From Niveispirillum sp. SYP-B3756 (lineage in GTDB: Bacteria > Pseudomonadota > Alphaproteobacteria > Azospirillales > Azospirillaceae), in the NCBI RefSeq assembly GCF_009495745.1, contig NZ_WIDQ01000014.1:48949-112948 (forward strand): DNA of 64,000 bases, written 5' to 3'. The notes beneath the pieces are model-generated. The model worked only from the letters and a program-made list of their open reading frames with translations. It was not told where the DNA came from and did not search any database. Shown here piece by piece: positions 35,010 through 43,592 of this stretch (within the stretch, counting starts at the first letter, position 1; every line of letters starts with the position of its first letter). Both the position numbers and the translations under genes were made by a program.

Positions 35010-35707
35010 AGCGTTTTTACAAGCAGGTGACGGTGCAGGCGTTGGAAGGCGGCTGGGGCATCGCCCTGGATGGCCGCCCGGTGCGCACGCCTGCCAAATA
35101 CCTGCTGACCCTTCCCACACAGGCCCTGGCGGAGGCGATTGCCAATGAATGGCAGGGCCAGGGGGAAGAGGTGAAGCCGCAGACCATGCCGCTGACCCAG
35201 TTGGCCAGCACCTGCATTGACGGGGTGGTGGGCCGGATGCCGGACGTGGCGGTGGCATCGGCCGACTATGGCGGCTCCGAACTGCTCTGCTACCGGGCGG
35301 AGGAGCCGCCGGAACTGGTGGCCCGCCAGGCCGCACTCTGGCAACCGCTGCTGGATTGGGCGGCCTGGCGCTATGATGCGCATCTGCGGCTGGCCAGCGG
35401 CATTATCCACGTTGCACAGCCGCCCCAGGCGCTGAACGCCCTGCGCACGGGGATCGATGCGCTGGACGCCTGGCGGCTGACGGCGCTGCAGAATGTCATC
35501 GGCATTACCGGATCGCTGGTGTTATCGCTGGCCTTTGTCGATGGCAGGCTGACGCCAGAAGAGACATTCGATCTGGCCCAACTGGACGAGAATTTTCAGA
35601 TCGAGAAATGGGGCGAGGATTGGGAGGCGGCCGATCGCCGTGCCAACCAGCGTGCCGATCTGGCGGTGACCAAGCGCTTCCTGGACATGCTGCCGCATGA
35701 GCGCTGA
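35006..35707 (+). CDS. ATP12-family F1-ATPase assembly chaperone
   Basis: Chaperone of the Atp12 family needed for assembly of the F1 alpha subunit in mitochondria and alphaproteobacteria. 233 residues. Characteristic segments: MKRFYKQVTVQALEGGWGIALDGRPVRTPAK, WQGQGEEVKPQTMPLTQLASTCID, and YGGSELLCYRAEEPPELVARQAALWQPLLDW. The C-terminal part ends FQIEKWGEDWEA. It is the last gene of the overlapping run starting at the DUF429 gene. A weak hairpin overlaps its stop codon. Confidence 0.92.
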   Translation: MKRFYKQVTVQALEGGWGIALDGRPVRTPAKYLLTLPTQALAEAIANEWQGQGEEVKPQTMPLTQLASTCIDGVVGRMPDVAVASADYGGSELLCYRAEEPPELVARQAALWQPLLDWAAWRYDAHLRLASGIIHVAQPPQALNALRTGIDALDAWRLTALQNVIGITGSLVLSLAFVDGRLTPEETFDLAQLDENFQIEKWGEDWEAADRRANQRADLAVTKRFLDMLPHER

Positions 35708-35730
35708 CAGGGGAGGGTTCCAGTCAGCGC
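35701..35730 (+). terminator. Weak terminator-like hairpin at the end of the five-gene run
   Basis: Eight-base stem GCGCTGAC (35701-35708) with GTCAGCGC (35723-35730), overlapping the atp12 stop and followed by ATCCTTATAAT. Confidence 0.4.
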
Positions 35731-35837
35731 ATCCTTATAATACTCAAGACCGCGTGGGGAAATTTTCAGGCCTTCCGCATATATTTTAGGCGTAATACAC
35801 TTGCGATGAAATGCTGTCGCAAAATTGATGAAAAACA

Positions 35838-37460
35838 ATGGCGGTTGGAATGGGTGGAAAGTTTGGTTTCAAAACGGTTAACTCGCCAAATTTCATTTGG
35901 GGGGATGCTGCGGAGAGTTTAAGCAGGGCTTTGCTTCCGGCATCCAGCATTGGGCAGGAAAGGGCTGTGTTTCAGCAATCCCTGACGCAAGTGCTGCAGG
36001 GGGATGCTTCGGCGGCGCAGCTGGCGAACCTGGCCGGGCGGTACCGGGCATTGGGTGGCAGCATTGATCTGGCTATCCGCGCCTTTATCGGTTTTCAGGC
36101 CGACCTCGCCACCCTTCTGATTCAGCAGCATCGTTGGCACCCCGGCCGGGCCATCGGGGAGATCGCCGCATTGTCGGAACGGATCGCCCCGATTCTGACT
36201 GCGTTAATCTCACCCGAGCAGGTTCGGAATGATGAAGGGAGGACGGCTTTCGTCACCGGCCTGATGGATCGCACGGTTGACGTGGCGACCGCCATTAACG
36301 ATGCCTCCATTGCCAACGCTGAAATGGTCGGTCAGTTGCGGGCGGTGGACCAAGAGGCGCAGGCCATTGCCGCGGCCACCGAAGAAACGGTCGCCGGTGT
36401 GCATGAGATCTCCGACCGTAGCCGGGATGTCGCCCGCTTGGCGGCGGAAGCGCATGAGGTGGCCCAGGTTGGCCGTCGCGCTGTAAGTGAGGCGGTGCAG
36501 GGCATGGATGCCATCGCCGCCGCTGTGGATGACAGCGCGCGCCGGGTGGCCGAACTGTCGGAAGCCTCGGATCGCATCCAAGATATTCTGGCCAGTATTG
36601 AGGCCATCGCCGCGCAGACAAATCTGCTGGCCCTCAACGCCACCATCGAAGCGGCGCGGGCGGGGGAGGCCGGCAAGGGCTTCGCCGTGGTGGCGTCGGA
36701 GGTAAAGAATCTGGCCGGGCAGACGGGCAAGGCGACGGAAGATATCCGATTGCGGTTGAGCGATCTGCGTATGGAGATGCAGGCCATTGTTTCTTCCATG
36801 CAGGCGGGCACCGATGCGGTGGCGCAGGGCCAGCAGCGTATGCATGAGGTGACGGGGCGCATTGATGATGTGACCAGCCGTGTCGATACGACGACCGAAC
36901 GCATGGCGGAGATTGCCGCCATCCTGACCCAGCAGACGGCGGCGGCGCAGGAAGTGGCGCGCGGCGTGACGGGTATCGCCAGCCGCGCCAAGCAGAACAG
37001 CGCCGCCATCATGCGCAATGTCGGTGCGACCCAGGGCGTGGAAAAGCTGCTGGGCCAGCAACTGGCCGATCTGATGCAGCAGGATATTCCCAACAAGATC
37101 GTCAAGATCGCCAAGATCGACCACATCATGTGGAAGAAGCGGCTGGCCGATATGGTGGTGGGGTTGCAGTCGCTGAAAGCGGAAGAACTGTCCCGCCATG
37201 ATGCCTGCCGTCTGGGCAAATGGTACTCCGGCCCGAGTTCCATGCCCTTGCGGGGCCATCCGTCCTTTGCCGCCTTGGAGATGCCGCACAAGGCGGTGCA
37301 TGAACATGGCATTCGCGCGGTGGAGCTGTTCAACCAGGGTGATCAGGAAGGCGCTCTGGTTGAAATCGCCGAGCTGGAAAAGGCCTCTGCCGAGGTGGTG
37401 CGTCACCTGGATTTGTTGCAGTACGCCCCGGCGGCGATGGCTCAACAGGCCGGTTTCTGA
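35838..37460 (+). CDS. Soluble methyl-accepting chemotaxis protein with CZB domain
   Basis: Cytoplasmic chemoreceptor, 540 residues, no transmembrane segment or signal peptide. The N-terminal 140 residues form a helical sensor region I cannot assign. A four-helix signalling hairpin follows, with the conserved tip [33 protein letters not shown] at about residues 253-285. A C-terminal chemoreceptor zinc-binding (CZB) domain begins at about residue 415 ([31 protein letters not shown]), giving the His/Cys zinc set. CZB domains sense zinc or oxidants such as HOCl. ATG at 35838; 35850 is possible. Confidence 0.92.
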   Translation: MAVGMGGKFGFKTVNSPNFIWGDAAESLSRALLPASSIGQERAVFQQSLTQVLQGDASAAQLANLAGRYRALGGSIDLAIRAFIGFQADLATLLIQQHRWHPGRAIGEIAALSERIAPILTALISPEQVRNDEGRTAFVTGLMDRTVDVATAINDASIANAEMVGQLRAVDQEAQAIAAATEETVAGVHEISDRSRDVARLAAEAHEVAQVGRRAVSEAVQGMDAIAAAVDDSARRVAELSEASDRIQDILASIEAIAAQTNLLALNATIEAARAGEAGKGFAVVASEVKNLAGQTGKATEDIRLRLSDLRMEMQAIVSSMQAGTDAVAQGQQRMHEVTGRIDDVTSRVDTTTERMAEIAAILTQQTAAAQEVARGVTGIASRAKQNSAAIMRNVGATQGVEKLLGQQLADLMQQDIPNKIVKIAKIDHIMWKKRLADMVVGLQSLKAEELSRHDACRLGKWYSGPSSMPLRGHPSFAALEMPHKAVHEHGIRAVELFNQGDQEGALVEIAELEKASAEVVRHLDLLQYAPAAMAQQAGF

Positions 37461-37464
37461 CCTG

Positions 37465-38079
37465 TCATGGGGCTGTTGCGGCAGGCGGCGGCGGGCGCCA
37501 GGGTTGCACCTCCGCCGCCTGTTCCTGATCCAGCTTGCCGGCGCAGATGGTGTTTTTCGCCCCCTGGGTGAAGTTTTCCGCCTCCGGTACGCGCAGGGTC
37601 ACTTCTAGCAGCACCATTTCCACCAGCATGTCCCCGAACAGCTCGGGTCGGCCGCTGCGTGTATCAGCACCGAACAGGCGCTGTAAATACCAGGGCGGCC
37701 CCGACAGGCCGCCCGGTGCCCCGGCCAGCAGGTGTTCCCGCAGCAACCCATAGATTTCCTGGCATTGTTGCAGATTGCGGGCCTTGCCGGCCACGGGCAG
37801 GGAGACATAGGCCACCACCCGCCGGTCAAAGGGCCGGAACAGGGTGCCCGTCTTCACCTTGGCCGTACCATTGCGCCCCCCATCCAGGGACAAGGCCGTC
37901 ACGGCCGCCTGCATATCCCGGCCCAGCCGCAGCATCCCCCATTCCAGCAGGGTGACCGGTGTTTCCGCCAGATATTGATAGAGCTGCGGATCCACGGCGG
38001 CTGGCTGCTGGGCCCAGGCGGGGCAGGGGGCCAGCGCCAGTACCAGACCCAGCGCCATCCATCGCTGCCATCCCGCCAT
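37465..38079 (-). CDS. Secreted hypothetical protein
   Basis: No family recognised. 204 residues with a signal peptide (MALGLVLALAPCPAWAQQ). The mature part contains a mixed alpha/beta region: YQYLAETPVTLLEWGMLRLGRDM, then RRVVAYVSLPVAG, then LQQCQEIYGLLREHLLAG. The two Cys (LQQC and TICAG) could form a disulfide. The tail is Pro/Ala-rich. Probably periplasmic. ATG at 38077-38079. It is convergent with the chemoreceptor gene (four-base gap) and follows the YheT-like hydrolase gene by 61 bases on the same strand. Confidence 0.65.
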   Translation of the reverse strand: MAGWQRWMALGLVLALAPCPAWAQQPAAVDPQLYQYLAETPVTLLEWGMLRLGRDMQAAVTALSLDGGRNGTAKVKTGTLFRPFDRRVVAYVSLPVAGKARNLQQCQEIYGLLREHLLAGAPGGLSGPPWYLQRLFGADTRSGRPELFGDMLVEMVLLEVTLRVPEAENFTQGAKNTICAGKLDQEQAAEVQPWRPPPPAATAP

Positions 38080-38140
38080 CCGCCTTATCCTCCCGCCTGA
38101 ATGCCGGAGAACAGGCTACAGCGGTCATGTGACGCTTTTG

Positions 38141-39130
38141 CTACGCGAATAGACGTTGCAGGAACAGCCGCAGACATTGATCGGACCAGACGCCGCCCGG
38201 CCCGTGGAACCCGACATGCCCGCCGCCGGGGCTGAGCAGCGGAGTCAGCAGCGGCAAGGCCGCCCAATCCACCGCCTGATAGGCATCACCGGGAATCCAG
38301 GGATCATCCAGCGCATGGATCAGCAGGGTGGGAACCTTGATGGCGGGCAGGAAGCGCTGGGCGGAATTTACCGCATAATATTCCGCCGCCCCAGACCAAC
38401 CATTCCAGGGGCCAACCAGCCGGTTGTCGAAATCCCACAGGCTGGCCGCACGGGCGGCGGCATCCCGCCAGCGTGGTTCCACCAGATCGGCCGCCAGCGC
38501 CATTTCCGCCTTCATCTTGCCCAGCAGCCAGCGGTGATAGAAACGGTTGGCCGGGGCCATCATGTGCCGGCAGGAGGCGGCAAGGTCGATGGGGGCGGAA
38601 ATGCTGGCCCCGCCCCGCACCGGCAGGGGGAAATCCGCTTCGCCCAGCAGTTTCAGCGTGGCATTGCCGCCCAGGGAATAGCCGATGATCACCACGCCAT
38701 TGCTGGCAATCGCCGCCGGCAATTGTGCCAACACGGCGCTGACATCGCTGGTGCGTCCGGCGTGATAGCGCTGGCGGCAATGGCCGGCCGTGGGCCCGGC
38801 ACCGCGCAGGTTCAGCCGCAGCACCGGGAAGCCATCGGCCAGCAGCATCGCCGCCGTGGCCCGCATGTAATAGCTGTCCTCGCTGCCCGTCAGCCCGTGC
38901 AGCAGCAGGCAGAGCGGCTTATCCAAGCGAGGGACCGGCTGGTTCAGCCGGCCCTGCAACCGATCGCCGCTGCCATCTTCCAACGGGAAATGCATCACAT
39001 CCCCCGCCGGCAGCCGGGTGGCCGGGCGCAGTAGCGTATTGCGGATGGTTTGCAGATGCGGGCCGAGCCAGGGTGCCCGCGCCTGGAAAGGCGGGAACAT
39101 CCCGGCCGGCCCGCCGCTTATCTCAGTCAT
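38141..39130 (-). CDS. YheT-family alpha/beta hydrolase
   Basis: Serine hydrolase of the YheT/ABHD1-3 family, 329 residues. The N-terminal PWLGPHLQTIRNTLLR is the family signature. The oxyanion region is LLLHGLTGSEDSYY, the nucleophile elbow GYSLGGNATLK, the acid in LIHALDDPWIP and the base in GGHVGF. Members act on lipid or ester substrates, but none is established here. ATG at 39128-39130 overlaps the preceding gene's stop by eight bases, so the two hydrolases are coupled. Confidence 0.9.
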   Translation of the reverse strand: MTEISGGPAGMFPPFQARAPWLGPHLQTIRNTLLRPATRLPAGDVMHFPLEDGSGDRLQGRLNQPVPRLDKPLCLLLHGLTGSEDSYYMRATAAMLLADGFPVLRLNLRGAGPTAGHCRQRYHAGRTSDVSAVLAQLPAAIASNGVVIIGYSLGGNATLKLLGEADFPLPVRGGASISAPIDLAASCRHMMAPANRFYHRWLLGKMKAEMALAADLVEPRWRDAAARAASLWDFDNRLVGPWNGWSGAAEYYAVNSAQRFLPAIKVPTLLIHALDDPWIPGDAYQAVDWAALPLLTPLLSPGGGHVGFHGPGGVWSDQCLRLFLQRLFA

Positions 39131-39980
39131 GCCGGGACAGGAAATCCCGGATCACCTCGATCTGGTCCGGTGCCATCAGGGCCGGCGCATGACCGGCATC
39201 GGGAACGGTGTAGAGCTGGGCCTTGGGGCCCTCCGCCGTCATCCGCTCTGCCGTCTCCGCCAGCAGCAGGTCGGACAACGCCCCCCGGATCACCAAGGTC
39301 GGCTGGCGGATCGCCTGCCAAAGACCCCAGAGATCAACATCGCCGACGGGGGCGACCTTGAAGATGCGGGCAATGCCGGGATCATAGGCCAGCCGATAGA
39401 GGCCATCTTCCTGCCGGTCGGTGCTGTGCTGCGCCATGTGCAGCCATTGTTCGGCCGTTAACTGGCCGAATCCGGCATAATGGTCGCGGAAATATTGTTC
39501 TGCGGCGGCCAGATCAGCGAAGACCGGGTCTTGGCCGACATAATCGCCGATCCGTTGCAGCGCTGCCTTGGGTACGAAGGGGCCGATATCATTGACCACC
39601 AGCCGCCGGATCGGGCTGTTGGGCTGGCCCGCCAGCATCATGCCGATCAGCCCGCCCATGGAGGTGCCGATCCAATCGACATGCTCTACCTCCAGCCGGG
39701 CGATCAGGGCGGCCATATCGGCCAGATATTGCGGATAGCCGTAATGGTCGGGATTGGCCAGCCGGCCACTCTGCCCCCGTCCCACCACATCGGGGCAGAT
39801 CACCCGCGCCTTAAGGGTATCGGCCAGATCGGCGGCCAGCCGGTCAAAATCCCGCCCATTGCGGGTCAGCCCATGGACACAGACGATGGTGCGCGGACCC
39901 GCCCCCCATTCCCGATAGGCGATCTTGTGAAAGCCGGTCGCCGAAAGCCCGAGCAGGGTTTTATCGTGGTAATAGGTCAT
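39123..39980 (-). CDS. Alpha/beta hydrolase
   Basis: Alpha/beta-fold serine hydrolase, 285 residues. Oxyanion motif VCVHGLTRNGRDFD, nucleophile elbow GTSMGGLIGM, acid in VIRGALSDLL and catalytic His in VPDAGHAPAL. The sequence resembles esterase/lipase or carbon-carbon hydrolases acting in ring cleavage, but there is no aromatic pathway around it. ATG at 39978-39980. Its stop overlaps the YheT-like gene, and the flavin reductase gene lies 32 bases upstream; these probably form one minus-strand operon. Confidence 0.85.
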   Translation of the reverse strand: MTYYHDKTLLGLSATGFHKIAYREWGAGPRTIVCVHGLTRNGRDFDRLAADLADTLKARVICPDVVGRGQSGRLANPDHYGYPQYLADMAALIARLEVEHVDWIGTSMGGLIGMMLAGQPNSPIRRLVVNDIGPFVPKAALQRIGDYVGQDPVFADLAAAEQYFRDHYAGFGQLTAEQWLHMAQHSTDRQEDGLYRLAYDPGIARIFKVAPVGDVDLWGLWQAIRQPTLVIRGALSDLLLAETAERMTAEGPKAQLYTVPDAGHAPALMAPDQIEVIRDFLSRHD

Positions 39981-40012
39981 GCGTCGCGTCTCCGGCGTCG
40001 GTTGCGTGCTCG

Positions 40013-40495
40013 TCAGGCGCCTGCCAAGGCGGCGTAAGCGCCACGGAAATAAAGTAAGGGGGCACCGGCTCGGCTGGCCAGCCGCAGCACCCGTCCCACC
40101 AGAATATGGTGATCGCCGCCATCATGCACGCCATGAAGCTGGCAATCCATCGCCGCCAGACCGTTTTCCAGCACGGGCGCACCGCTTTCCCATACGCTGT
40201 GCTCCACCCCCAGCCAGCGGCTGGCCTGATCGGCCACGGCGAAGCGGGTGGAAAGATCCTGATGGTCGGCATCCAGCACGGCCAGGGCAAAGCCCGGTGC
40301 GCTGAGGAAAACGGGCGCACTTTCCGCCCGCTTGTCGATGCAGAACAGCACCAGCGGCGGGTCCAGCGAGACGGAGGTGAAGGAATTGACGGTGATGCCG
40401 ACCGGCTGACCCTGCGGATCGACGGTGGAGGCGATGCAGATGCCTGTGGCAAAACAGCCCATGGCGTCGCGGAAGGCGCGCTTGTCGATCGTCAT
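40013..40495 (-). CDS. Flavin reductase-like FMN-binding protein
   Basis: NAD(P)H:flavin oxidoreductase-like split-barrel protein, 160 residues. Features of the family: FRDAMGCFATGICIAST, GITVNSFTSVSLDPPLVLFCIDK (flavin-binding strand and loop) and DHHILVGRVL near residue 125. Such proteins supply reduced FMN to two-component monooxygenases or act alone; no monooxygenase gene is adjacent. ATG at 40493-40495. First gene of a possible operon with two hydrolases. Confidence 0.88.
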   Translation of the reverse strand: MTIDKRAFRDAMGCFATGICIASTVDPQGQPVGITVNSFTSVSLDPPLVLFCIDKRAESAPVFLSAPGFALAVLDADHQDLSTRFAVADQASRWLGVEHSVWESGAPVLENGLAAMDCQLHGVHDGGDHHILVGRVLRLASRAGAPLLYFRGAYAALAGA

Positions 40496-40637
40496 CGGTG
40501 AACCCCGGTCAGGAAATTGCGATCTTTAACGGTTGCAGAGGTAAACGAGCTGTAGCGATGGCGCAATATTGCAAGCCTTCCTCTCACTTGTTCATTTTCT
40601 GTCAGGACGTTGCTTGGTAGAGTGACGCTCCTTGCCC

Positions 40638-41843
40638 ATGAATGAACGGATCGCTGACGTGGCCGCTGGCGGCGAAGAAAAAGCACCCATCATCATCAAG
40701 AGGATCAACAAGGGTGGCGAAGGGCACCATGGCGGTGCCTGGAAGGTGGCCTATGCTGACTTCGTGACGGCGATGATGGCCTTCTTCCTGCTGCTCTGGC
40801 TGCTGAATGTGACAACGGCCGAGCAGAAGATGGGCATCGCCGATTATTTCAGCCCGGCCAGTGCATCGAAACAGACCAGCGGTGCGGGTGGCGTGTTGGG
40901 GGGCACCACGGTGACCGTCTCCGGCTCGCTGGCCAATAGCAGCAGTCCCGCCGGGCTGACCGTGCCGGTACCCACGCTGCAAGGGGCGGCCAATTCGGAA
41001 GAGCAGACGGAAGACATGCAGGAAAGCTCCAGCGGCAAGCCGACGGAGCAGGATGTCACCGGCAAGGGTGCTGGCGAAAAGGAAGGCGGCTGGACGGCGG
41101 TTGACACGGTGAACGGGCTGGCCAAGCTGGCAGCAGCTGGGGAGACCGCCAGTGCGGATAAGAACCGCGACGGCAAGGTGGATGAAAAGGAGCTGCGCGA
41201 GGCGCTGGCCAAACACGAACAGGCGCAGTTCGCCAAGGCGGAGGCGGAGCTGCGTCAGGCCATCCAGCAGATCCCGGAGCTGCGCGATCTGGCGAAAAAT
41301 CTGGTGATTGAGAATACACCGGAGGGGCTGCGCATCCAGCTGATCGACCAGGAAGGCTATTCCATGTTCCCGTCGGCCAGCGCCAAGATGCTGCCGCAGA
41401 CCGCCCAGCTTTTGTCCCAGGTGGCGCAGGTTGTGGCCAAGCTGCCCAATAAATTGTCAATCAGCGGCCATACGGACAGCACGCCTTTCAGCGCCGGCTC
41501 GTCCTATGGCAACTGGGAATTGTCCACCGACCGCGCCAATGCCAGCCGGCGGGCGCTGGAGGCTTTTGGTGTGGCCAGTGATCGTTTTGAATCTGTGGTG
41601 GGACGGGCCGACCGCGACCATCTGTTCAAGGATGATCCCAACTCCCCGCGCAACCGCCGCATTTCCATTGTGCTGTTGCGGGAAAACCCGGTGCGCGGGG
41701 CGGCACCGGCCGGTGGCCCGCCAGGGGCGACGGGTCAGGGGGCTGCGGGTGCTGCACCGGCCAGCTTGGCCCCAGCCGCCGACTCGGCTCCCACACACTC
41801 TGGCGTGGCCCCTGCACCCTCTGCCGTTGGCACCTCCCGCTAG
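40638..41843 (+). CDS. motB: MotB-like flagellar stator protein with EF-hand insert
   Basis: Proton-channel subunit of the flagellar stator, anchored to peptidoglycan. 401 residues. The N-terminal segment GGAWKVAYADFVTAMMAFFLLLWLL contains the proton-carrying Asp. An OmpA-like domain spans about residues 225-350 (LSISGHTDSTPF, LSTDRANASRRALEAFGV, NRRISIVLL). Between them, residues 174-185 form a canonical calcium-binding EF loop (DKNRDGKVDEKE), with D, N, D, G, V and E at positions 1, 3, 5, 6, 8 and 12. The Pro/Ala-rich tail is long. No motA is adjacent. ATG at 40638; a TTG two codons earlier exists. Confidence 0.88.
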   Translation: MNERIADVAAGGEEKAPIIIKRINKGGEGHHGGAWKVAYADFVTAMMAFFLLLWLLNVTTAEQKMGIADYFSPASASKQTSGAGGVLGGTTVTVSGSLANSSSPAGLTVPVPTLQGAANSEEQTEDMQESSSGKPTEQDVTGKGAGEKEGGWTAVDTVNGLAKLAAAGETASADKNRDGKVDEKELREALAKHEQAQFAKAEAELRQAIQQIPELRDLAKNLVIENTPEGLRIQLIDQEGYSMFPSASAKMLPQTAQLLSQVAQVVAKLPNKLSISGHTDSTPFSAGSSYGNWELSTDRANASRRALEAFGVASDRFESVVGRADRDHLFKDDPNSPRNRRISIVLLRENPVRGAAPAGGPPGATGQGAAGAAPASLAPAADSAPTHSGVAPAPSAVGTSR

Positions 41844-42010
41844 GCTGGCCAAAGGGGGTTGTCACTTTCGGGACACAGCGCCACCGTGGATGGTGGTGAA
41901 ATGTGTGTGGCGCATAACAGACCCCTGTTCAAACGCATCCGTTCTGATAGTCTCCTTTGTGCGAATGCGAAACGAACCCGCCATCGGCATCGCCCTCGGT
42001 GGCGGGCAGC

Positions 42011-43579
42011 ATGGCACGAAGGGCGTGGGGGGCTCTGTTGAGCGGGTCTGGAAACGGTGTCGACCATCTGCTGTCGACTTATAATGCCAACGGCTTTTAT
42101 GACGAGCTGTTCGGGAACGCGGCAAAGCCTGCCAGCCACTCGCTGTCGGTCCAGGAAAGGCTGCGACAGCTTGATTTCGACGACCTGCGACGACGGGCCT
42201 CGGATGCGGAGCGGGAGCTTTACAATCTCGGCATCACCTTCCTGGTCTACAGTGATGCCAAGGCGGTGGACCGCATCCTGCCCTTCGATGTGATCCCGCG
42301 CATCATTTCTGCCAAGGAATGGGCGCACCTGGAGGCCGGGGTGCAGCAGCGTATCGCAGCGCTGAACCTGTTCCTGCACGATGTCTATCACGACCAGAAG
42401 ATATTGAAGGACGGGATCATCCCGGCCGAACTGGTGCTGGGCAATGCCAATTACCGCGAACAGATGCGCGGCATCGATCTGCCTTTCAATACCTATATCC
42501 ATATCATGGGCGTGGACCTTGTCCGCGACCATGACGGCACCTTCCGCGTGCTGGAAGATAATGGGCGCGTGCCGTCGGGTGTCTCCTATGTGGTGGAAAA
42601 CCGCCATATGATGCAGCGCGCCTTCCCCGACCTGATGGGGGATATTGGCCTGCGCAGCGTGGATAATTATGGCGTGAAGCTGCTGGAAGCGATGTGCGAG
42701 ATTGCACCGCCCCGGCCCGAAGGGGTGGATGGCGACCCGCAGGTGGTGCTGCTCTCGCCCGGTGCCTATAACTCCGCCTATTTTGAACATATCTTCCTGG
42801 CCCGCGAAATGGGCGTGCCGCTGGTGGAAGGCCGCGACCTGATCGTAGAGAACGACAAGGTTTATATGAAGACGACCGGCGGGCTGCGTCGGGTGGATTC
42901 GATCTATCGCCGCATCGGCGATGATTTCCTGGACCCGCTGGCCTTCAACCCGGACAGTATGCTGGGTGTGCCCGGCATCTTCGAGGCCTACCGCAAGGGC
43001 AATGTGGCGCTCGCCAATGCCATCGGCACCGGTGTGGCGGATGATAAGGCCGTCTATGCCTATGTGCCGCGCATGATCAAATATTACCTGGGTGAGGATG
43101 CGATCATCCCCAATGTAGAGACGCATATCTGCCGGGAACCCGACGCCCTGAAATTTACCCTGGATAATCTGGACAAGCTGGTCGTCAAGCCGGTGGGGGA
43201 GGCGGGAGGCTATGGCATCACCATCGGCCCGCGCGCCAGCAAGGCGGAGCTGGAGGAATGCCGCGCCAAGCTGCTGGAAGACCCGGCCAATTATATCAGC
43301 CAGCCGATGGTGCCGCTTTCCGTTTGCCCGACGCTGACGGAGGACGGGATTGAGCCACGCCATGTGGATTTGCGTCCCTTCGCCATTACGGCGCGCAATA
43401 CCTGGGTGCTGCCCGGCGGGTTGACGCGCGTAGCCTTGAAGAAAGGCACGCTGATCGTGAATTCCAGCCAGGGTGGCGGATCAAAGGATACTTGGGTGCT
43501 GACGGAGGGGCCGACGGAAGAGCCGGCGCTGGAGTCAGCATTGGTCGATCCGTTCCAATCCCAGTCGCAAAGCCAGTAA
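42011..43579 (+). CDS. Circularly permuted ATP-grasp type 2 protein
   Basis: Predicted ATP-dependent carboxylate-amine ligase of the circularly permuted ATP-grasp class (DUF404/DUF407). About 522 residues. Family signatures are clear: AALNLFLHDVYHDQKILKDGIIP, HIMGVDLVRDHDGTFRVLEDNGRVPSGVSYV, NVETHICREP, and VVKPVGEAGGYGITIGP for ATP/metal binding. It is always found with an alpha-E domain gene, as here; the product of the pair is unknown, probably an amide-linked peptide. The start is uncertain: ATG 42011 chosen, GTG 41957 or a TTG near 42038 possible. Confidence 0.9.
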   Translation: MARRAWGALLSGSGNGVDHLLSTYNANGFYDELFGNAAKPASHSLSVQERLRQLDFDDLRRRASDAERELYNLGITFLVYSDAKAVDRILPFDVIPRIISAKEWAHLEAGVQQRIAALNLFLHDVYHDQKILKDGIIPAELVLGNANYREQMRGIDLPFNTYIHIMGVDLVRDHDGTFRVLEDNGRVPSGVSYVVENRHMMQRAFPDLMGDIGLRSVDNYGVKLLEAMCEIAPPRPEGVDGDPQVVLLSPGAYNSAYFEHIFLAREMGVPLVEGRDLIVENDKVYMKTTGGLRRVDSIYRRIGDDFLDPLAFNPDSMLGVPGIFEAYRKGNVALANAIGTGVADDKAVYAYVPRMIKYYLGEDAIIPNVETHICREPDALKFTLDNLDKLVVKPVGEAGGYGITIGPRASKAELEECRAKLLEDPANYISQPMVPLSVCPTLTEDGIEPRHVDLRPFAITARNTWVLPGGLTRVALKKGTLIVNSSQGGGSKDTWVLTEGPTEEPALESALVDPFQSQSQSQ

Positions 43580-43592
43580 GGGGGATCGGGAA

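Noticed and set aside
36210..37445. Minus-strand frames of 333-411 codons
   Set aside because: Antisense to the chemoreceptor gene; composition is His/Gly/Arg-biased and no motif is seen.
40560..40600. Possible sigma-54 promoter for motB (TGGCGCA...TTGCA)
   Set aside because: The GG and GC are nine bases apart instead of ten, so the element would not be recognised.
41840..43363. A 507-codon minus-strand frame
   Set aside because: Antisense to the ATP-grasp gene, which is clearly the coding strand.
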